Of a stretch of 64,000 bases of DNA, positions 34,655-44,131 are shown one piece after another; positions within the stretch are counted from its first letter, which is position 1, and every line of letters starts with the position of its first letter. The stretch is from positions 1,426,001 to 1,490,000 of the forward strand of contig NZ_CP137080.1 in assembly GCF_036324365.1 (NCBI RefSeq). Direction: 5' to 3'. A program made the position numbers and the translations under genes. Below the pieces are notes generated by a model that was given only the letters and a program-made list of their open reading frames with translations, was not told where the DNA came from and did not search any database. The DNA comes from Microbacterium limosum. Its GTDB lineage: Bacteria > Actinomycetota > Actinomycetes > Actinomycetales > Microbacteriaceae.

Positions 34655-35830
34655 TCACGCCATGTCGACGACGATGACGGAGGCGTCGGGACTCGATGCG
34701 GAGCGCAGTGCGGCCCTGTCGGCGACCTGAAGAAGGCGCTCCGCGTCGTAGCCGATTCCGTCGGTCAGCGCGACGCCCACGCCCAGGACGGGGATCACGG
34801 GACTGCCGAGCGACACGAAATCGTCCAGCAGGTGCCGATGGAGTCGAGCCGCGACGCGACGGGCCTCCCCCGCGGAGACCGGGACCATCCCCAGCACGAT
34901 CTCCGTCTCGCTCGCCTGGCCGACGACCGCCTGCGTCGGGGCGTGACGGACCACGCTGCTGCGCCATTCGTGTACGAGCGCCTGTGCCTCCCCCGGTCCG
35001 AAGGCGGTGGCGATGTTCGGGATGTCGTCGATCCGCATCGCGATGAGCGCGTACCGGTCGCCGTTGTGACGTGCGCGATCGAGGATTCCCGTCAGCACGA
35101 CCCGGAAGGAGCCGGAATCGAGCACGCCGTCGCTCTTGAGCGCGAGCGTCCGCGATCGGGGCGTGCCCGTGGGCGACGGGCATGCGGCGCGCATCACGGA
35201 TGTCGCAACGACCGCGACCACGATGAGCACGACCGTCACGAACGCCATCGCGATGGACCCGAACCAGTCGGTGAAGAAGGGATCTTCGGGACCCACGGCG
35301 ACGAAGGCGATCGAGCGGGCGAGGAAGAACAGCGACTCGATCGCCAGCACGACGGTGAGCGGCCACGAGACCGACAGCGTGGCCATCGTCCCACGCCGCG
35401 ACTCGACGGCGCCCAGGAGGGTGAAGGCGGCGATGGGGATGTACACCGCGAGGGCGCCGGCCCAGTCGCCGCCCTCCGCTCCGGCGACGGCGACCAGCGC
35501 GAATGCCAGCAGCGACGCCGCGGCGACCAGCGCGGCCGGCACCATCACCGTCCGCCCGTTGAACCGACGGCACCCGAGCCACATGATCCCCGCGGACGCC
35601 ACGAACGACGCGTTGCCGATGCCGGTCGCGAGCCACGCCGACTCGTCGGGAGACGCCGCCCACGCCAGATAGTTGACGGTGGTCAGGATGCCGGCGATGT
35701 ACGCCAGCGCCCAGATCCGCCCGGCCCCGTCATCCCTGCGAAGGAGGGTCTCGACGAGGTACACGGCCCCCGCGGAGAGCACGACGACGGCCGTCATGAC
35801 GGAGATGCTGAAGAGGTCCAGACCGCTCAT
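34655..35830 (-). CDS. membrane protein with degenerate GGDEF domain
   Basis: A 391-residue protein. Roughly the first 210 residues form about seven membrane helices; the rest resembles a diguanylate cyclase fold (LIAMRIDDIPNIATAFGPGEAQALV, then GVGVALTDGIGYDAERLLQVADRAAL). At the catalytic loop, where GGDEF is expected, the sequence reads ASETE (306-310), so it should be unable to make c-di-GMP. It may bind nucleotide or act as a signalling scaffold. Its start overlaps the histidine kinase stop (ATGA), so it is made with the kinase. Confidence 0.75.
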   Translation of the reverse strand: MSGLDLFSISVMTAVVVLSAGAVYLVETLLRRDDGAGRIWALAYIAGILTTVNYLAWAASPDESAWLATGIGNASFVASAGIMWLGCRRFNGRTVMVPAALVAAASLLAFALVAVAGAEGGDWAGALAVYIPIAAFTLLGAVESRRGTMATLSVSWPLTVVLAIESLFFLARSIAFVAVGPEDPFFTDWFGSIAMAFVTVVLIVVAVVATSVMRAACPSPTGTPRSRTLALKSDGVLDSGSFRVVLTGILDRARHNGDRYALIAMRIDDIPNIATAFGPGEAQALVHEWRSSVVRHAPTQAVVGQASETEIVLGMVPVSAGEARRVAARLHRHLLDDFVSLGSPVIPVLGVGVALTDGIGYDAERLLQVADRAALRSASSPDASVIVVDMA

Positions 35831-37482
35831 ACGTCTCTCCTCGGATCGGAGGCGGGCAGGCGGACGATGAAGGTGGTCCCCTCGCCCTGCATCGTCTGCA
35901 CGGTGATCTCGCCGCCGTGGGCGCGCACGATGTCCCGGCTGATGGCCAGTCCGAGACCGCTGCCGTGCGTCGTCGAACCCCGCACGGAGTCGGAGCGGAA
36001 GAAGCGCTCGAACAGCCGGGGCAGCTCGTGCTCGGAGATCCCGGGGCCGTCGTCGCTCACCGTCAGCCACGCGTGCAGGCCGTCGGACATCGCGGACACC
36101 TGGACGTGGCCGCCGTCGCTGTTGTACTTGACGGCGTTGGACACCAGATTGTCGACCACCTGGCGGATGCGGTGCGCGTCGGCGTAGGCGACGGCATCCT
36201 CCACGCCCGAGCCGTCAATCGTGATGCCGCGCTCGGTCGCGCGGGGGGTGGCGGCCTCGATCGCGGCCGTCATGACCTCCGCAAGATCCGTCGGACGGGG
36301 CGATATGGAGACGGCGGCTCCCTGGCGCGCGTTGGCCGACATCGTCAGGATGTCGGCCACGAGCTCGAGCAGCCGGCCCGCATTGCGCTCAGCCACCTCG
36401 AGGCTGCGCCGCGCCATGGGAGAGATGGTCTCGTCGTCGAGCGCGAGGTCGAGGTATCCCATGATCGAGGTCAGCGGTGTCCGCAGCTCGTGCGAGACGG
36501 ACGCCACGAGGTCCTCCCGGGCGCGGATCGCCAGCTCCTCCGACGTGACGTCGCGCGAGACGACCACCATCCCGGCCGCCGATCCGTCGGGGTCGGTCAG
36601 CTCTCGCGCGGATGCCGCGATCGCGCGTCTGTCCGCGTCGTCCGGCTCGCCGTACCAGACGATGAGGTTGTCGAACGTCTCCCCTCTGCGCGCTCGCGAG
36701 AGAGGGAGCGCGTCCGCCTGTATCGACGTGACACCGTCGGCCGCGTAGGCCGACATGCGTCCGTCACGACCCCGCGCCCGCTGCAGTCTCCCGTGCGCCT
36801 CGTTGGCGAGCAGCTGCGTGCCGTCGGCCGCGATCCGCACGACCCCGAAGTCCAGGGCGTCGAGCACGTCGATCACGACGTCCTCCTGTCGCCGCGCACG
36901 ATCGACCGCCTGCTGAAGATAGCGCGACTGCTTCTCCAGCAGCATCCGCTGGGCAGAGGCGCGTCGCGCCGCGAGAGAGGCGATGAAGCCGAGAGCCGTG
37001 ATCGTCACGGGGAGGAGGATCGTCGCCGGGACGAAGTCCGTCTCGGGAGTGATCGCGGTCTGCACCCAGAAGAGGGCGGTCGTGCCGAGCGATCCGCCGA
37101 TGAGCCCCGCCCACCCGTAGGACCAGGCGATCCAGATGAGCGGGAACGCCCAGAGGATGCCGAGGGCGGCACCGGGCGTCGCCTCGCGGAGCAGGGCGAT
37201 CGCGATCACGTCGCACACGGGGACGATGAGGCCCGCGGCGTGCGGGAGCCGGTTCCACGGCACGACGAACGCGGCGCCGGTCGTTCCGAGCGTCACCGTG
37301 AGGCCGAGGATGAACGTCGGGAGGTCGTCGACCCAGCCGAGCGCGATCGCCAGCACGGCGGCGAGCAGCGCGACGCCGGCGAAGAGAACCTGATTGAGGA
37401 CGACGATGCGGTCGCGCGCGCCCGCATCGACACGCATCCAGCCGGCTTGCGGTGGCGCCGCCGGCGAACGCGACTCAGTCAT
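35827..37482 (-). CDS. membrane histidine kinase with PAS-like sensor
   Basis: A 551-residue sensor kinase. About six N-terminal membrane helices (27-180) are followed by a coiled region and a PAS-like domain (DALDFGVVRIAADGTQLLANEAHGRL). The HisKA dimerisation domain has His331 in VSHELRTPLTSIMGYL, and the ATPase domain has the N box VVDNLVSNAVKYN, G1 DDGPGIS and G2 GSGLGLAI. All catalytic motifs are intact. No response regulator is in the same operon; the single-domain regulator lies convergently beyond the degenerate-GGDEF gene. Confidence 0.92.
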   Translation of the reverse strand: MTESRSPAAPPQAGWMRVDAGARDRIVVLNQVLFAGVALLAAVLAIALGWVDDLPTFILGLTVTLGTTGAAFVVPWNRLPHAAGLIVPVCDVIAIALLREATPGAALGILWAFPLIWIAWSYGWAGLIGGSLGTTALFWVQTAITPETDFVPATILLPVTITALGFIASLAARRASAQRMLLEKQSRYLQQAVDRARRQEDVVIDVLDALDFGVVRIAADGTQLLANEAHGRLQRARGRDGRMSAYAADGVTSIQADALPLSRARRGETFDNLIVWYGEPDDADRRAIAASARELTDPDGSAAGMVVVSRDVTSEELAIRAREDLVASVSHELRTPLTSIMGYLDLALDDETISPMARRSLEVAERNAGRLLELVADILTMSANARQGAAVSISPRPTDLAEVMTAAIEAATPRATERGITIDGSGVEDAVAYADAHRIRQVVDNLVSNAVKYNSDGGHVQVSAMSDGLHAWLTVSDDGPGISEHELPRLFERFFRSDSVRGSTTHGSGLGLAISRDIVRAHGGEITVQTMQGEGTTFIVRLPASDPRRDV

Positions 37483-37599
37483 GGTCTCGACGCTACTGCC
37501 CTCGATCGCTCCGATGGCGCAGGCGGCCCGGGAACCACGACGGAAATTGTGCCGATCCGCCGGAGGACGCGTCTCGCGACGACGACGCGCGGGGGCCTC

Positions 37600-39186
37600 T
37601 CACGCGCGCACGACCTCCGTCGGCGCATCCTGAGCCTCGTACGACGCGACGAGCTCCCGCTCGCGTTCGTGGGAGGGAAGACCGATCGCGACGACGGCTG
37701 CGCCGAGGACGATCGCGACCGCGCCCACCAGGTAGGCGCCGAGCGCCCCCTCCACGAGGCTCAGGCTCGCGGCCGAGAGGATCTCGTCCCGGTACTGCGG
37801 ATATTGGTCGGCGACGTGCAGCGCGGAGGCGAAGGATGCCTGCAGCGCCTCCGTCACGCTCGCGCTGATGGACGCGGATTGGCCGCTCGCCTCGATCTGC
37901 CGCGCGAATGCGGCGGCGAAGCCCGATGCGAGGATGGCGCCGAGGATCGCCTGCATGATCGAGCCGCCGAGGTCGCGCTGCAGGTCGGACGTGGCAGAGG
38001 CCATCCCCACCCGCGCCACCGGCGTTGACTCGGTGAGCGCACGCGACGCGGGCGTCATGGCGAAGGCGGCGCCCGCGCCGATCACGAGGAACCCCGTGCC
38101 GATCAGCCAGTACGGCGTGTGCTCGCGCCAGAAGAGCATCGTGACGAAGCCGAGCAGCACGAGCGCGTATCCCGCCAGCATCGTCACTCGCGAGCCGCGC
38201 GCCAGCACCAGCCGCGCGGACAGCGGAGCCACCAAGAGCAGGCCGACGGCCGCCGGCACCACCGACAGGCCCGCCTCGAGCGTGTCGTACCCGAGGATGT
38301 TCTGGAGGAACTGCTGGCCGACGAACATTGCCCCCATGAGCGATCCGAAGACGATCATCCCGCCGGCGGCGGGCACCCAGAACATGCGGCGCCGCGCCAC
38401 GGCCAGGTCGTAGAGCGGATGACGCGTGCGGTGCTGTCGGATGCCGAACACCAGCATCAGCAGGACCGCCGCCCCGAGAAGGCCCAGGCCCAGCCCCGCT
38501 CGTCCCGGCGCGAACACCTCGCTGATCCCGAGGACGAACGCCGAGATCGCCAGCACCGAGAGCACGCCGCCGGGGTGGTCCACGGGAGCGGTGGACTCGT
38601 GCACGTGGGACGGCACGAGGATCCAGACGAGCACGAAGGCCGCCGCGGCGATCGGAGCCGCGACGAGGAACGCCGAGCCCCACCACAGGACGACCAGGAG
38701 CAGGCCCGCCAGCACCGAGCCGATCACGGTCGCCATGGCGCTCACGCTCGACCACAGCGCGATGGCACCCGTGCGCCCCGGCCCGCGGGACCACAGCGCC
38801 GTGATGAGCGAGAGCGTCGTCGGGTACGCCATGCCGGCCGCGATGCCGGTGAAGATGCGCGCGGCGATCAGGAGCTCGATCGATCCCGCGAACGCGGACA
38901 GGAAGCTCGCGACGACGGTGAGGGCGAGGCCAACGAGGAGCAGTTGCTTGCGCCCGTAGCGGTCGGCGACCGCCCCGAGATAGAGCACCGACATCGCGAG
39001 CCCGAGCGAGCAGCCGAGCGCCACGAGGTTCAGCTGGGTCTGGTCCGCCCCGAACGCGTCGCCGATGTCGGGCAGCGCGATGTTGGCGGCGGCGAGGTTG
39101 ATGTTGCACACGAGGGCCGCGAGGATCAGAGAGGTCAGCACGAGCGGGGCACGGGCGGGGGCGCCCTCGCGCGGGGCGTCGGTCAT
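37600..39186 (-). CDS. MFS transporter, EmrB/QacA-type 14-helix drug exporter family
   Basis: A 528-residue transporter with about 14 membrane helices. It shows the DHA2 family marks: VLYLGAVADRYGRKQLLLVG (motif A) after the second helix and an RIFTGIAAGMAYPTTLSLI region. Such proteins export drugs or metabolites by proton antiport. It is the last gene of a seven-gene minus-strand run, 27 bp after the AhpD-like gene, so it may export a product or toxic intermediate of the adjacent putative pathway. The substrate is unknown. Confidence 0.85.
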   Translation of the reverse strand: MTDAPREGAPARAPLVLTSLILAALVCNINLAAANIALPDIGDAFGADQTQLNLVALGCSLGLAMSVLYLGAVADRYGRKQLLLVGLALTVVASFLSAFAGSIELLIAARIFTGIAAGMAYPTTLSLITALWSRGPGRTGAIALWSSVSAMATVIGSVLAGLLLVVLWWGSAFLVAAPIAAAAFVLVWILVPSHVHESTAPVDHPGGVLSVLAISAFVLGISEVFAPGRAGLGLGLLGAAVLLMLVFGIRQHRTRHPLYDLAVARRRMFWVPAAGGMIVFGSLMGAMFVGQQFLQNILGYDTLEAGLSVVPAAVGLLLVAPLSARLVLARGSRVTMLAGYALVLLGFVTMLFWREHTPYWLIGTGFLVIGAGAAFAMTPASRALTESTPVARVGMASATSDLQRDLGGSIMQAILGAILASGFAAAFARQIEASGQSASISASVTEALQASFASALHVADQYPQYRDEILSAASLSLVEGALGAYLVGAVAIVLGAAVVAIGLPSHERERELVASYEAQDAPTEVVRA

Positions 39187-39213
39187 GGCATCACACTAGC
39201 GACGCCGCGCCGC

Positions 39214-39810
39214 TCAGAGCGTGGGCTCGCCCAGCGACAGCATGAGGCGATTCGCCCAGTTGAAGAACGCCGCCGACATGATCGTGTCGAGCACCTCGAG
39301 GTCGTCGAGCCCCGCGGCATCCAGCGCCCGAAGCTCGTCGGATCCGAGCGCGGGCGGCGACTGGGAGAGCGCGACGGACGCGTCGACGACGGCGTCCCAC
39401 CGGGGATCGATGCGCGCGCCCGTTCCCTCGTCGAGCAGGCGTTGCACGTCGTCTCGCCGCCCGGAGTGGTGGGTGGCGAAGCCGGCGTGGACCGACGCGC
39501 AGTAGACGCATCCGTTGCTGCGCGATGCCGCCGTGGCGGCGATCTCCCGATCCGCGCGCGGCAGACCCTCGGCGACGTTGAAGAAGATGTCGAAGTCCGC
39601 GAGCGTGCGCTCCCGCAGGACCGCGGGATCACGCGCCAGCAGCCGGAAGTACGCGTTCTTCGCGCGCGAGCGCTGCACGAGGGCTTCAAAGTGCCGTTCC
39701 CCGAGGTCCGTCTCTCGAAGCGGCTCCAGCCACGGGACCCAGCCGAGGACGTCCTGAGTGAAGCGCTGCGGGACGGGCAGATCCGTCTCGGGCGCGAGAG
39801 ACTCCGTCAT
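39214..39810 (-). CDS. alkylhydroperoxidase-domain protein (AhpD-like, Avi_7169-type)
   Basis: A 198-residue carboxymuconolactone-decarboxylase/AhpD family protein. The redox motif is complete: Cys101-Val-Tyr-Cys104 with His108 (CVYCASVH), preceded by REIAATAASRSNG. AhpD-type proteins reduce peroxides or act as thiol redox partners. From memory it resembles the Avi_7169 family (TIGR04030), which occurs paired with a second CMD protein next to ABC transporters and flavin monooxygenases. Its start overlaps the stop of that second CMD gene (ATGA). The reaction here is unknown. Confidence 0.8.
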   Translation of the reverse strand: MTESLAPETDLPVPQRFTQDVLGWVPWLEPLRETDLGERHFEALVQRSRAKNAYFRLLARDPAVLRERTLADFDIFFNVAEGLPRADREIAATAASRSNGCVYCASVHAGFATHHSGRRDDVQRLLDEGTGARIDPRWDAVVDASVALSQSPPALGSDELRALDAAGLDDLEVLDTIMSAAFFNWANRLMLSLGEPTL

Positions 39811-40433
39811 CGGCGGTCCCCTTCGGTGGAGGCGGAACCCGCGGCTCTCATGGCACGCAGGCCCGCGGCGACGCGCAGCTGGAAGGCGAGGAACGACACC
39901 AGCTGCGAAAGCGTCACGACGCCTGTCGTGCTCCAGCCGGCGTCCAGCAGCTGCTGCAGGTGAGCGCGCGAGGCGTCGCGCGGGTGCAGCACGAGCATGT
40001 GCGCATGCTCGAGCGCGGCGCCGAGGCGATCCCCCAGCGCGTAGGCGGCCTCGACGGACCCGACGGAGTACGTCGGTCCGGGCACGCTCTCGGGCGCGTT
40101 GTCGTGGAGGAAGGCGCCGTAGGGACCCGGATGGGAGGCTTGACGTGCCTCGGTACGGACGATGCCGGCGAGGCGGGCGCCCTCCGGGGTCGCGTCCAGC
40201 CCACCGCCGTAGAACCGCACGGCCTCGTCGTCCCCGTGCAGTTGCGCGACGAAGACGGCGACGGCGAACCGCTCGGCCGGGGACATCTCCGCGGCATCCA
40301 CCGAGACGAACAGAGCCTCGTACGCCCCCTGGGCGTGCGAGCGGGACTCAGGGCGGCGGCGCCGCAGCGCGTCCCAGCGGTCGCCCGGGGAGATCCCGGC
40401 CAGGGTGTCGATGACGTCCACGGTCTCGCTCAT
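39807..40433 (-). CDS. CMD-domain protein without cysteines (Avi_7170-type)
   Basis: A 208-residue protein with the overall CMD/AhpD-like helix pattern (SPAERFAVAVFVAQLHGDD, then GWSTTGVVTLSQLVSFLAFQLRVAAGLRAM) but no cysteine anywhere in the chain, so the CxxC redox site is absent. It probably forms a pair with the downstream AhpD-like protein, with which it overlaps by four bases. It resembles the family recorded as Avi_7170 (TIGR04029), as far as I can recall. The ATG at 40433 is 13 bp after livF. Function unknown. Confidence 0.78.
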   Translation of the reverse strand: MSETVDVIDTLAGISPGDRWDALRRRRPESRSHAQGAYEALFVSVDAAEMSPAERFAVAVFVAQLHGDDEAVRFYGGGLDATPEGARLAGIVRTEARQASHPGPYGAFLHDNAPESVPGPTYSVGSVEAAYALGDRLGAALEHAHMLVLHPRDASRAHLQQLLDAGWSTTGVVTLSQLVSFLAFQLRVAAGLRAMRAAGSASTEGDRR

Positions 40434-40446
40434 CGCGTCCTCCAGC

Positions 40447-41184
40447 TCACGTGGCGCTCTGACCCAGGTAGGCCTCGCGGATCTCGGGGTCGGCGAGCAG
40501 CTCCGCCGCCGTGCCCTGCAGGCGCACCTCGCCGTTGACCAGCACATAGCCGCGGTGCGCGATCGACAGGGCGAGCTCGGCCGACTGCTCGACGATGAAG
40601 ACCGCGACCCCGCGTTCGGCATTGATCCGCTGGATCGTCTCCAGCACCTGGTCGACGACGATCGGCGCGAGCCCCATCGTCGGCTCGTCCATGCAGATCA
40701 GGCGGGGTCTCGACATGAGCGCACGCGCGAACGCGAGCATCTGCTGCTCGCCGCCCGACAGGGTCCCGGCCTGCTGCCGGCGGCGCTCGGCGAGCCGCGG
40801 GAACAGGTCGTACTGATCGGCGAGGTCGGAGCGGAGCTCACCGCCGCGGGCGCGACGCGTGTACGCACCGACGAGAAGGTTCTCCTCGATCGTCATCTCC
40901 GGGAAGACCCGGCGAGCCTCGGGCACGCTGGCGATCCCGGCGCGGATGACGTCGGCAGTGGAATCGCGGAGGATGCTGCGTCCGTCGAAGACGATCTCGC
41001 CGCGGCGAGGCGTCACGAGGCGCAGAATCGTCTTCATCGTCGTGGACTTGCCGCTGGCGTTGCCGCCCAGGAGCGAAACGATCTCGCCGCGGCCGATGGA
41101 ATAGCTCACGCCGTGGAGCGCGCGGAACTGGCCGTAGTAGACATCGACGTCCCGCACGTCGAGCAGCGGGTCGGTCGCGTTCAT
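40447..41184 (-). CDS. branched-chain amino acid-type ABC transporter ATPase (LivF-like)
   Basis: A 245-residue ATPase with Walker A LLGGNASGKSTTMK (the usual Asn-Gly-Ala replaced by Gly-Asn-Ala), signature LSGGEQQMLAFARAL and Walker B ICMDEPTMGLAP, the LivF form. It energises import with the LivG-like partner. The start overlaps the livG-like stop (ATGA). The linked CMD, MFS, FAD and SDR genes suggest that the cargo may be a carboxylate or amino-acid-like compound other than leucine. Confidence 0.88.
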   Translation of the reverse strand: MNATDPLLDVRDVDVYYGQFRALHGVSYSIGRGEIVSLLGGNASGKSTTMKTILRLVTPRRGEIVFDGRSILRDSTADVIRAGIASVPEARRVFPEMTIEENLLVGAYTRRARGGELRSDLADQYDLFPRLAERRRQQAGTLSGGEQQMLAFARALMSRPRLICMDEPTMGLAPIVVDQVLETIQRINAERGVAVFIVEQSAELALSIAHRGYVLVNGEVRLQGTAAELLADPEIREAYLGQSAT

Positions 41185-42104
41185 CGGGTCTCCTCGCCGT
41201 CCGTCGTCTCGGGCGGGATCGCCGCGTCGTCAAGGACCGCGGCGACGACATCGTGGGATCGGGCCGCCGCTCCGCCCCGCCGCTTGCCGAGGTAGGCCTC
41301 GATGACGCGATCGTCGTTCTGCACCGCCGCGGGAGGACCGTCGGCGATCACCCGCCCGCCGTCCATCACGATCACGCGGTCGGAGACGCTCATCACGAGC
41401 TCGAGCTTGTGCTCCACGATGACCATCGTCTGCCCCTCTGCCTTCAGGTCCAGCAGCTGGCGCACGACCTCCTTCGTCTCGGCGGTGTTCATGCCCGCCG
41501 TCGGCTCGTCCAGCAGCAGGAGACCGGGCGCCGACGCGAGGGCTCGGGCGATCTCGGTGCGCCGGCGGTTGGCGTAGGAGAGCGTCCACGCGGGGTGCTC
41601 GCGACGCGGCAGAAGGCGCGTGGAGAAGCGCTGCAGCTGGGCCGTCACGCGCTCGTCCGCCTCCCTCTTCTCCCGCCGGAGCCCCGGTGTGCCGACGGTC
41701 GCGAGCGCCGCCTCGGCGATGAGCGCGACCCACCTGAGCACCGGGATGCCGCGGAGCGCCGGCAGCGGCGTGGCCGCGCGCGCGAGCGGAACCTGTCCCA
41801 GGAGCACATTCTCCGCAACGGTGGCGTTGCCGAAGACGCGTCCGTTCTGGAACGTCCGCCGGACGCCGCGCCGGGCCATCGCGTCGGGGCTGCGGCCCGC
41901 CACGTCCTCTCCGCGGAACCGGATCGATCCGGAGTCGGGTGCGAGCTCCCCGCTCAGGAGGTTGATCGTGGTCGTCTTGCCCGAGCCGTTCGGCCCGATG
42001 ATGCTGACCACCTCGCCCTCGTCGACGTGGAAGGTGTTGTCGTCCACGGCCTTCAGCGCGCCGAACGACCGGGACAGGCCGCGGACCTCGAGCAGCCGGG
42101 TCAT
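41181..42104 (-). CDS. branched-chain amino acid-type ABC transporter ATPase (LivG-like)
   Basis: A 307-residue ATPase with Walker A GPNGSGKTTTINLL, the LivG-like insert after GRVFGNATVAENVLLG, signature region LSYANRRRTEIARALA and Walker B LLLDEPTAGMN. In the signature SYANRRRTE the usual Gly-Gly is replaced, as in many LivG proteins (SYGxQRRxE). It overlaps both neighbours by four bases, so LivHM-, LivG- and LivF-like proteins are translationally coupled. Confidence 0.88.
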   Translation of the reverse strand: MTRLLEVRGLSRSFGALKAVDDNTFHVDEGEVVSIIGPNGSGKTTTINLLSGELAPDSGSIRFRGEDVAGRSPDAMARRGVRRTFQNGRVFGNATVAENVLLGQVPLARAATPLPALRGIPVLRWVALIAEAALATVGTPGLRREKREADERVTAQLQRFSTRLLPRREHPAWTLSYANRRRTEIARALASAPGLLLLDEPTAGMNTAETKEVVRQLLDLKAEGQTMVIVEHKLELVMSVSDRVIVMDGGRVIADGPPAAVQNDDRVIEAYLGKRRGGAAARSHDVVAAVLDDAAIPPETTDGEETR

Positions 42105-44059
42105 CGGCCCTCCTCCCCCCGCGTCGTCGCCGGGCGCGCCGCGAGCGTCCCCGCGAGAGGCGGGTCACCCGCGATGGGGCCGGATGGGTCCTGCCGGCTA
42201 CTATCGCCTCTGCCCGTGACCCTCGCCAGCAGGCGGGCGAACGGGGGCGGCAGCGTCCACAGGCCCTCGGGCCGGAAGCGCACCAGCAGGAGCAGCACGA
42301 GCCCGTAGATGAGGAGGCGGGTGTCCGCCGCGACCCGGAACAGCTCCAGCCCGCCCACGAGGATGATGGCGCCGAGGATCGCGCCGAAGGGCCGCAGCAT
42401 GCTGCCGAGGACCGCGATCGTGACGATCTGGAACGAAAGATTGGGGCTGAAGATCTTCGGGTCGAGGAACCCGTATTGCGCAGCCCAGAACGCGCCCGCG
42501 ACGCCGGCGATGAGGCCGCCGACGGCGAACGCCAGGGACTTGTACTGCGGCGCGGCGATCCCCGAGGCGCGCGCGGCGATCTCGTCGTCGCGCACCGCAC
42601 GCCAGTACAGCCCGAGGTGCGACCGGCTCATGCGGTGCACGAGCAGGATGAGCGCCAGAAGCAGCCCGAGCCCCAGGGCGTAGAGCTGCGTCGGTGAGCT
42701 CAGCACGATGCCGAACACGTCCGGGAGCGGGATGAGGGACAGGCCGCTGCCGCCGCCGGTGATCGGCACCGCGACCAGGATGACGGCGGAGATCGCCGCA
42801 CCCGTGGCGAGCGTCGCGATCGCCGGATAGTGCCCGGAGAGGCGCCAGGAGGGGGCGTTCAGGATCGCGATGAGGACGGCCGAGACCAGTCCGGCCAGGA
42901 GAGCCGCCGGCAGGAAGGGCATCCCGGCGTTCTTCATCAGCAGGGCCGCGGCGTACGCGCCGATCGCGACGGGGCCCGCCTGGCCGAGCGAGAGCTGGCC
43001 CGCCTGGCCGCCGATGACCGTCATGGACAGCGCGATCATCGCGAACGCGATGATCTGGATCCCGACCTGGACCACGTACCCGTTGAAGAGCCCGGGAACG
43101 GCGGGCACGAGCGCGAGCGCGACGAGCACGGCGACCTGCCAGCGCCTCATCACGAGCGGTCGGGCCTGCGAGAAGAACGTGCCGGTGAGCGGCTCCCGGC
43201 GGACGGACTTCTTGCCGAGCAGCCCCTCGGGGCGGATCCACAGGACCGCGAGGAGGACGCCGAACGTGATCAGCTGGCGGACCGAGTCGCCCCACAGGCT
43301 CACCCCGACCGCCTCGAGCACGCCGAGCACGAGGCCGCCGATGACGGCCCCCAGAAGCGACCCCAGCCCGCCGAGCGTCGCCGCGGCGATCCCGGCCAGC
43401 CCGATCTGGAAGCCCTGCGTGGGGGCGATCGTGGTGAAGTAGGCCGCCACGAGGACGCCTGCGAGACCGCCCAGGCCCGAGGCGACCATGAAGGCGATCG
43501 ACTGGACGCGTGCGACGGGCACGCCCATCTGGGCCGCGGCATCCCGATCCTGCGAGGTGGCGCGGATGGCGCGGCCGATCTTGGTGAACCGCAGCGCCAG
43601 CGCGAGCGCCGTCATGAGGGTGACGCCCGTGACGAGGATGATGACGTCGATGAGGCCGAAGGTGAGCCCGCCCACCTGCAAGGTGACGGGCGGGAGACCC
43701 GAGTCGAACCGGCGCACCTCGGGCCCGAAGATCATCTGCGTGAGGTTGTCCAGGATGATCATGACGGCGATCGTCGACAGCACCGCGGCGATCGGCGCGC
43801 GCCCCGCGAAGGGCCGCACCGCGACGAGGTTTATGAGATAGCCGAGGGCCGCCGTCACGGCGACGGCGGCGAGGGCGCCGAGCCACAGCGGCATCCCGAA
43901 TTGCGTCGTGACGACCCAGCCCACCATGGCGCCCACGGCGAACAGGGATCCGTGGGCGAAGTTGACGACGTTCGCGACGCCGATGACGAGGGACAGGCCG
44001 AGCGCGACCAGAGCGTACGCGTTGCCGTTGATCAGTCCGGCGACGAGGATGTCGAACAC
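42101..44059 (-). CDS. fused LivH-LivM type ABC transporter permease
   Basis: A 652-residue fusion of two permease domains normally encoded separately. Residues 1-290 are LivH-like (NGNAYALVALGLSLVIGVANVVNFAHGSLFAVGA, then ATLGGLGSLLGAVIGGLVLGVLEA). Residues from about 310 on are LivM-like (GQLSLGQAGPVAIGAYAAAL, then ILGAIILVGGLELF). Each half has about eight helices. Both EAA-type ATPase-contact loops appear present. The fusion should fix one-to-one assembly of the transmembrane subunits. It starts 72 bp after the binding protein stop. Confidence 0.88.
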   Translation of the reverse strand: MFDILVAGLINGNAYALVALGLSLVIGVANVVNFAHGSLFAVGAMVGWVVTTQFGMPLWLGALAAVAVTAALGYLINLVAVRPFAGRAPIAAVLSTIAVMIILDNLTQMIFGPEVRRFDSGLPPVTLQVGGLTFGLIDVIILVTGVTLMTALALALRFTKIGRAIRATSQDRDAAAQMGVPVARVQSIAFMVASGLGGLAGVLVAAYFTTIAPTQGFQIGLAGIAAATLGGLGSLLGAVIGGLVLGVLEAVGVSLWGDSVRQLITFGVLLAVLWIRPEGLLGKKSVRREPLTGTFFSQARPLVMRRWQVAVLVALALVPAVPGLFNGYVVQVGIQIIAFAMIALSMTVIGGQAGQLSLGQAGPVAIGAYAAALLMKNAGMPFLPAALLAGLVSAVLIAILNAPSWRLSGHYPAIATLATGAAISAVILVAVPITGGGSGLSLIPLPDVFGIVLSSPTQLYALGLGLLLALILLVHRMSRSHLGLYWRAVRDDEIAARASGIAAPQYKSLAFAVGGLIAGVAGAFWAAQYGFLDPKIFSPNLSFQIVTIAVLGSMLRPFGAILGAIILVGGLELFRVAADTRLLIYGLVLLLLVRFRPEGLWTLPPPFARLLARVTGRGDSSRQDPSGPIAGDPPLAGTLAARPATTRGEEGR

Positions 44060-44131
44060 GTGGTGGTCTCTTTCCGAGGGTGCGGACGCGAACGCGGGGG
44101 CGACCGGCGCACCGGTGCCCCCGCGTCGGCG

